From Bacillota bacterium (GTDB lineage: Bacteria; Bacillota; Bacilli; Alicyclobacillales; Alicyclobacillaceae), in assembly GCA_021816665.1 (NCBI GenBank), contig JAKAXI010000033.1:1-11248 (forward strand): 11,248 nucleotides of DNA, written 5' to 3'. Positions 6,872 to 11,248 of the stretch are shown in pieces. Position numbers and translations under genes: made by a program. The stretch's first letter is position 1. Every line of letters starts with the position of its first letter. The notes under the pieces were generated by a model. It did not search any database. It was not told the DNA's origin and saw only the letters and a list, made by a program, of their open reading frames with translations.

Positions 6872-7393
6872 GTGTCACACCGTTCAATTGCCTTGATCGG
6901 TCCAACGGGAGCCGGGAAAAGCACCGTTGGAGCGGCACTCGCAGACACTTTGAAATGGCACTTTATAGACCTCGATACGTACATCGAAGAACGTGTCGGG
7001 GCGTCGATCTCAGAGATCTTTAGCCAATCCGGCGAGCTTGGATTTCGCGCAGCTGAAAAGTCTGCGCTTGCGGCTGTGACCGAAATGGCTGTATCTACAC
7101 CGCTCATTTGCGCGACAGGCGGTGGTATCGTGTCGACAGAAAGTTGCGTTGCACAGTTGCGCTCGCACTGGTTGGTGATTGCACTGCAAGTTGACGTGGA
7201 CACGCAGGTGCAGCGCTTGCTCGGCCAAACTTCGGATCGTCCGCTGCTCGCAAGTGCTGACGACCTCGCAACTCGACTGAGCAATCTGGCAAAAGCGCGG
7301 AGCGGATTGTATCAACAGGCAGCACACCGCGTCATTCAGGTTGACAATCTCGCTCCACAACAAGTCGTGGAAGCAATACTCGCTACCCTCTAA
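6872..7393 (+). CDS. aroK: Shikimate kinase
   Basis: Catalyses ATP-dependent phosphorylation of shikimate to shikimate-3-phosphate in the chorismate (aromatic amino acid) pathway, in the cytoplasm. The 173 residues are the usual length. Visible motifs are Walker A GPTGAGKST at 10-18, the shikimate-binding DxD at Asp33/Asp35, Arg59 in GFRAAE at 57-62, the GGG loop ATGGGIV at 81-87, the lid arginine RPLL at 123-126 and the late arginine in ARSGLY near 143. GTG at 6872 is preceded by CAGGTGA at 6861-6867. The gene starts 80 bases after comGG and is preceded by an extended -10 element. Proximity of a shikimate kinase gene to comG is, from memory, also seen in other Bacilli. Confidence 0.95.
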   Translation: MSHRSIALIGPTGAGKSTVGAALADTLKWHFIDLDTYIEERVGASISEIFSQSGELGFRAAEKSALAAVTEMAVSTPLICATGGGIVSTESCVAQLRSHWLVIALQVDVDTQVQRLLGQTSDRPLLASADDLATRLSNLAKARSGLYQQAAHRVIQVDNLAPQQVVEAILATL

Positions 7394-7434
7394 AATTCGA
7401 TGAGCATAGCTTTGAGGAGAGGAGACGAACCTCC

Positions 7435-8355
7435 GTGCAGCACATTCGTGAAGTGATTCCCAGTTCGTGGCAGATTCACCCACTTGAATATAAACCGGCA
7501 GATTTCCGCAGCCAGATTCCGCAACTTGATGAGTGGGGTGTCTCCGACGCCACCATTGCGAGTCATCAAGCTTTACTTCTCGAGTACTTACGGCAGCGCG
7601 ATATCTGTAAGGCTTGTCGCGGTTTTACCAGCTGTGGTAAGGAAGGCGATATGCAAGGTTTTGTGCAGTCGTTAGACCGCTACGGGACGCAACTGACGAC
7701 GGTGGTCAAGCGGTGCATCCCGTTCAAAGATGCGCAGTTGCAACAGAAGGTTAGGCGCTTTGCTGCATTTTCAGGCGCACTTCGCGAAGATGAATCCTTT
7801 CGTTTTGAAAACTTTCCAGTGGAGCAAAAGCGCAAGTATCCAAAGCTAGTCCACTACGCTGAAGATTTCGCCGAACACTTCCAACCCGGAACCGTTATGC
7901 AGGGTGTATATGTGTTTGGGCCTCCGGGTGTGGGTAAAACTCACTTGGTGCTCGCTGTCGTCAATCGCCTGCAGGAGCGCGGTGTCCCAAGCCTGTTTGT
8001 GCGGTCGGACTCGCTGTTCGACCGTATGCGTCACGAAATTGCAGAGGGCAGGGACCTTGAACCCTATCTCGATATCTTTGCGACAGCACCTGTGCTATTG
8101 ATCGACGAATTTGCTCAGGAGCGCGCCAACGAGTTTACGATGGAGAAGTTGTTCAGGATTGTAAACCACCGTTTTCATGCCAAACTGCCGACTTGGTTTA
8201 CCAGCAACTACGCTCCCCCTGACATCTATCGGAAAAACGGCGGCGATTTACTCGATACAGTAGCTCCCCTGCGCAGTCGCATCATGCAGATGTCCAAGCT
8301 AGGGAAGATGGATGGGCCAGACGCTAGACAACGGAACCTAGAGTCCCTGTTGTAG
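7435..8355 (+). CDS. DnaI-like AAA+ helicase-loader ATPase
   Basis: Product of 306 residues with the layout of the primosomal protein DnaI. The N-terminal domain carries a probable zinc site: CKAC (Cys58, Cys61), Cys67 and Cys94. The C-terminal AAA+ domain has Walker A GPPGVGKT at 162-169, Walker B VLLIDEF at 220-226, sensor-1 WFTSNY at 254-259 and a putative arginine finger in LRSRI at 279-283. DnaI loads the replicative helicase onto DNA in Bacilli. In B. subtilis dnaI adjoins dnaB; here neither dnaB nor another replication gene is next to it. It could be the only DnaI of the cell or a paralogue. GTG at 7435 follows AGGAGAGGAG, 10 bases away. It lies 41 bases after aroK with no terminator between, so probably shares its transcript. 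Confidence 0.82.
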   Translation: MQHIREVIPSSWQIHPLEYKPADFRSQIPQLDEWGVSDATIASHQALLLEYLRQRDICKACRGFTSCGKEGDMQGFVQSLDRYGTQLTTVVKRCIPFKDAQLQQKVRRFAAFSGALREDESFRFENFPVEQKRKYPKLVHYAEDFAEHFQPGTVMQGVYVFGPPGVGKTHLVLAVVNRLQERGVPSLFVRSDSLFDRMRHEIAEGRDLEPYLDIFATAPVLLIDEFAQERANEFTMEKLFRIVNHRFHAKLPTWFTSNYAPPDIYRKNGGDLLDTVAPLRSRIMQMSKLGKMDGPDARQRNLESLL

Positions 8356-9255
8356 CTAACGCGCCACGAGTCCGACGAGGGCCGTTTGTTTCATGTCGAT
8401 CTCGACCTTAGGAGCAACTCGGTCCCTGACCTGACAAATTTTCGCCTTCATCTCAGCCTCAACAGCAGCTTGCTCTTCGGGGGGGATGTCCGGCAAAATA
8501 CTCATGTAGTATGTGTGCAATTGCCGCTCTTCCTTTGCCAGTCGCTCCCATGCGGACTTTGCCCATTCATCGGGGCGGTTGGACACCAATCGTTGCAACA
8601 GCCCCGTGACACGGTCCCACGCTTCGGATACATTGAGCTTTGCCAACGACAGTATGTCGGTCGGGGCTGTGGGCTGAAGGGGCAAGTGACGTACGTTGTC
8701 AAAGAAGGACTCAACAACCTGTCCGTTTTCCAAACAGACACCGATCGAATGCCACACTTGCTCCACGATGTCACTTCGATACGACACGACGACGTTTTGC
8801 ATTAACCACGGCACGATGCGACCCGTGCGCCCTGCCGGCAACGACACGGCACAGAAGCGGCCTCGTGACTCAGCTGCAGACATAATTCGATCCAAGCGAA
8901 AGCTGCCGAGTGTAAGGAGTTCTGCGGTTGGCGGGCGAAAGAACATCTGCTCAATCTCAGAGAACTCCTGTCCCTCTCGTTGACGAAGCGCCTCTTCACG
9001 AAGTCGTTCGTTCTCTCGCGTCAGGGCCTCGTCTGTGAATGCCATGCGCAGAACGGTGGGAGGGACATTCTGACCAGTCTGTTCAACCCACAGCCAGTAG
9101 TACGGGCGGTCTGTTAATTCCTTGTCAACATCTCTCGGTAGGGAATACTCTCGATACCCGTCTGTCTCGTAAACGCATGTCGCACCAGCCGCTTTGAAAA
9201 AGCTATCGCAAAATTCCATGCGCTCGGCAGGTGTACGAAGGATCATCTCCGTCAT
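8356..9255 (-). CDS. yqhG: YqhG family protein of unknown function
   Basis: Product of 299 residues that I recognise, mainly by its neighbour and overall look, as the YqhG family of Bacilli; no catalytic motif is evident. It is soluble, with no signal peptide or membrane segment. A charged stretch around residues 75-100 (NERLREEALRQREG) could form a helix or short coiled coil. ATG at 9255 was chosen over GTG at 9261 because GGAGGT lies exactly six bases upstream and the ATG overlaps the stop of the helicase gene as ATGA. The two are therefore almost certainly translated together. Its stop is immediately adjacent to the stop of the convergent DnaI-like gene. Confidence 0.75.
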   Translation of the reverse strand: MTEMILRTPAERMEFCDSFFKAAGATCVYETDGYREYSLPRDVDKELTDRPYYWLWVEQTGQNVPPTVLRMAFTDEALTRENERLREEALRQREGQEFSEIEQMFFRPPTAELLTLGSFRLDRIMSAAESRGRFCAVSLPAGRTGRIVPWLMQNVVVSYRSDIVEQVWHSIGVCLENGQVVESFFDNVRHLPLQPTAPTDILSLAKLNVSEAWDRVTGLLQRLVSNRPDEWAKSAWERLAKEERQLHTYYMSILPDIPPEEQAAVEAEMKAKICQVRDRVAPKVEIDMKQTALVGLVAR

Positions 9256-10943
9256 GTCCACACCTCCGACTCCTTGCGCAGACGATTCGTCTTCAGCACG
9301 GAATCGCCGAGGGTGCTCAGTCTCTGATAGAGGTCATCGTCTGACAAACTGGTCATTGCGGCATCGAGAATTCCTTGTTCAAATTTAGTCCCCGCAACCT
9401 CGCCGCTGACAATGTAATCAAGTTCGCCAATGACGAGTTCAAACATCCGGATCTTCTCTTGGAGCAACTGAACAATGTGTGACTCTATTGTGTTATTGGT
9501 GGACAGGTTCCACACGTGCACGTCGTGCTTTTGACCCAGACGGTGAATTCGCCCGATACGTTGCTCCAACCGCATCGGGTTCCACGGCAAGTCGAAGTTG
9601 ATCATGTTGTGGCAAAACTGCAGGTTAATGCCCTCACCGCCGGACTCAGTGGCGACCAGTACTTGAATGTGCTTGGAGAACAACTCCTTCATCCAGTCCT
9701 TCTTTCCCCGCCCAAATCCGCCACGAAAGGGGACAGCGCTGACTCCGTTTTTCTTCAGCATATACAGCAAAAAATCTTGAGTGGCTCGGTACTCGGTGAA
9801 GATCACACATTTGTCGTCAATGCCTTCGAGCATATGAATGACTTTGTCCACCTTGGTGTACGTTTGAATTTTTTCAGCCAGTCGCAAAAGGTGGTCGATC
9901 GCACTGGACGCACCCGGTTGCTTGGCCCGTTTCTGCATCTTCTCCAACGTCATCATCGCGGCATAGGGAGAACTACAGATCTCTCGCTGTAACGTAATCA
10001 GCGGGAGCATCGAAACACGCGCCTCTTTGCGGTGCGTGTACTCTTCGCGTAAAAAGGTCTGTACGCCGTCGTACAGTGCACGCTCTTCTGAAGTTAAATC
10101 GAGTGGCACGACGGAGACTTGGCGCGGTGGCAGGTTCGTGCCGCCGTCCATGCGACGGTTGCGGATCATGATGGTTTTGAGTTGTGACTTGAGTGCAACT
10201 GGGTCTTTCGGCGTTCGACGTGACTCTACATGTGCTGCGACAAAATCCTGAGGGTTGCCGAGTGCGCCTGGTTTCAGAAGGGTAATGAGTGTATGGAGTT
10301 CACGCAGTTCGTTCTGCATCGGTGTCGCTGTCAACAGCAACATATACTTGTTTGGAATCTGATTTACAACTTGCCAGTTGCGAGTTCGGCTGTTTTTCAA
10401 TTTGTGTGCCTCGTCGACAACGACGAGGTCCCATTCGTTCGAGAGAAGTGCTGACCGATGAGGGTCGCGTTTCGCTGTATCGAGGGAAGCGACCAACACA
10501 TCGTACTGCGTCCACGACCACTCATTTCGTTGAGCGAAGGCTCCAAGGCGAAATTTTTCATTGAGTTCTCGAGTCCACTGCAAGACGAGGGAGGCAGGTG
10601 TCAGGACCAACATCTTCCGAGCGAGACCGCGCAGTTGATATTCCTTCATTACGAGTCCCGCTTCAATTGTTTTGCCAAGTCCCACTTCGTCGGCGAGAAT
10701 AGCGCGACCCCGCAGTTCACGGATCACTCTCGCTGCTGTCTCAATTTGGTGCGGAAGGGGTGTAAAGCCCTGGACGTGTTCCAGGGCTACAAGTTCGTTG
10801 ATATCGCCTGTAAGTCGCGCGTGGCACGCTGCCGCAGCAAGTGTAAAAAGGGACCAGGCTGACTCCGGTTGCTCGTGACCCGCACTCACTGATGACAGAA
10901 ACGCTTCATATGCGTCTCTCGCGTCATCCGGTTTCCAGACCAC
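9252..10943 (-). CDS. yqhH: SNF2-family DEAD/DEAH-box helicase YqhH
   Basis: Double-stranded nucleic-acid translocase of the SNF2/RapA class, 563 residues from the GTG at 10943. Visible motifs are the Q-like LPHQIETA at 63-70, motif I DEVGLGKT at 85-92, motif II DEAH at 177-180, motif III LTATP at 204-208, motif V ATESGGEGINLQ near 431-442 and motif VI QRIGRIHRLGQ at 461-471. Length is near the B. subtilis homologue. Its biological role is not known to me. The start is uncertain. GTG at 10943 has no Shine-Dalgarno site (the bases before it are C-rich). A strong GAGGAGG lies about 60 bases further upstream in the same open stretch, but no ATG, GTG or TTG follows it in frame. A later GTG codes for residue 19. 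It is the first gene of a two-gene unit with yqhG. Confidence 0.88.
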   Translation of the reverse strand: MVWKPDDARDAYEAFLSSVSAGHEQPESAWSLFTLAAAACHARLTGDINELVALEHVQGFTPLPHQIETAARVIRELRGRAILADEVGLGKTIEAGLVMKEYQLRGLARKMLVLTPASLVLQWTRELNEKFRLGAFAQRNEWSWTQYDVLVASLDTAKRDPHRSALLSNEWDLVVVDEAHKLKNSRTRNWQVVNQIPNKYMLLLTATPMQNELRELHTLITLLKPGALGNPQDFVAAHVESRRTPKDPVALKSQLKTIMIRNRRMDGGTNLPPRQVSVVPLDLTSEERALYDGVQTFLREEYTHRKEARVSMLPLITLQREICSSPYAAMMTLEKMQKRAKQPGASSAIDHLLRLAEKIQTYTKVDKVIHMLEGIDDKCVIFTEYRATQDFLLYMLKKNGVSAVPFRGGFGRGKKDWMKELFSKHIQVLVATESGGEGINLQFCHNMINFDLPWNPMRLEQRIGRIHRLGQKHDVHVWNLSTNNTIESHIVQLLQEKIRMFELVIGELDYIVSGEVAGTKFEQGILDAAMTSLSDDDLYQRLSTLGDSVLKTNRLRKESEVWT

Positions 10944-11138
10944 GGGAGGGTGCGGTGCGATGTTGTTCTGAAGTTGTTGTTGGCGCTGGATACGACCGCC
11001 TCCTCACCGCACATTCGACACTTATTACAGTGTGTGCAGTTGTCGAGGAAATCTTGCAGTGGCAGTCGGGCAGATGTCTTTGTCGTATAGGTGCAAAGCA
11101 ACGTACAGTGTGTGGAAACAGAGAGGAGGATTCGCGAC

Positions 11139-11240
11139 ATGTACGGAAGCTTTGGCGGGTACACCAGATGGGCAGTCGTGTTCCTGATTATTTTTGTTCT
11201 GTTTATCCTGTTGGTTCCCTATACTGGGGCCGGGTATTAA
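11139..11240 (+). CDS. YjcZ-family sporulation mini-protein
   Basis: A 33-residue open frame: MYGSFGGYTRW followed by the hydrophobic AVVFLIIFVLFILLVPY and a GAGY end. A Gly/Tyr-rich start followed by a single hydrophobic segment and a short Gly/Tyr tail is the hallmark of the YjcZ/SscA group, small proteins often linked to spores in Bacilli. ATG at 11139 has GAGAGGAGG at 11121-11129, nine bases upstream. It is divergent from yqhH. I could not identify a sporulation sigma-factor promoter with confidence in the 195 bases between them. Its function in this organism is inferred from the family look alone. Confidence 0.8.
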   Translation: MYGSFGGYTRWAVVFLIIFVLFILLVPYTGAGY

Positions 11241-11248
11241 GAGATCGG

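Noticed and set aside
7010-7483. 157-codon minus-strand frame across aroK
   Set aside because: Shadow of the shikimate kinase gene; no binding site and no recognisable domain.
10409-10428. Perfect 8-bp inverted repeat with an ACAA loop
   Set aside because: It falls on the codons for the VVVDEAH motif of the helicase, where repeated GTC/GAC/GAG codons create it by chance; there is no T-tract and it lies mid-gene.
11041-11120. Sporulation sigma-factor promoter for the YjcZ-type gene
   Set aside because: TTGCAG (11054) and TATAGG (11086) are 26 bases apart, too far for a SigA pair, and no clear SigE, SigG or SigK consensus was found.

Overview
The window looks like a chromosomal segment of a spore-forming member of the Bacillales, most like Alicyclobacillus or a relative. 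Pointers to this are the rpmA-spo0B-obg order, a complete Com-type competence pseudopilus cluster, a DnaI-type helicase loader, the YqhH/YqhG pair and a YjcZ-type sporulation mini-protein. It is GC-moderate, and many genes start with GTG or TTG. The genus is an inference from gene content only.

Layout. Positions 1-2450 (+): the tail of ribosomal protein L27, a hairpin terminator, the sporulation phosphotransferase Spo0B, the GTPase Obg, and a small JAMM/MPN metalloprotease-like protein that begins inside the end of obg. Positions 2552-6791 (+): seven tightly packed genes in the order expected for comGA to comGG (ATPase, polytopic membrane protein, major pseudopilin, four minor pseudopilins). 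Neighbouring genes touch or overlap at five of the six junctions, which implies one translationally coupled transcript. Positions 6831-8355 (+): an extended -10 promoter, shikimate kinase (aroK), then a DnaI-like AAA+ ATPase. Positions 8356-10943 (-): a two-gene unit of a SNF2-family helicase (YqhH) and YqhG, joined by an ATGA overlap and converging stop-to-stop on the DnaI-like gene. Positions 11139-11240 (+): a 33-residue YjcZ-family protein, divergent from yqhH.

How they fit together. The comG products would build the competence pseudopilus that moves DNA through the cell wall: ComGC is the main subunit, ComGD-GG are minor subunits, ComGB is the platform and ComGA the motor. Spo0B passes phosphate from Spo0F to Spo0A, and Obg is a ribosome-associated GTPase also needed for stress response and sporulation. 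AroK makes shikimate-3-phosphate. The DnaI-like protein probably loads a replicative helicase. YqhH and YqhG have no known role that I can state.

Nothing here is clearly a new system. The points most worth a second look are the JAMM protein between obg and comG, the apparently leaderless ComGE pseudopilin behind a C5G6 tract, the DnaI-like gene away from dnaB, and the uncertain start of yqhH. I saw no tRNA, rRNA, CRISPR array or insertion sequence. No gene-free stretch exceeds 300 bases.
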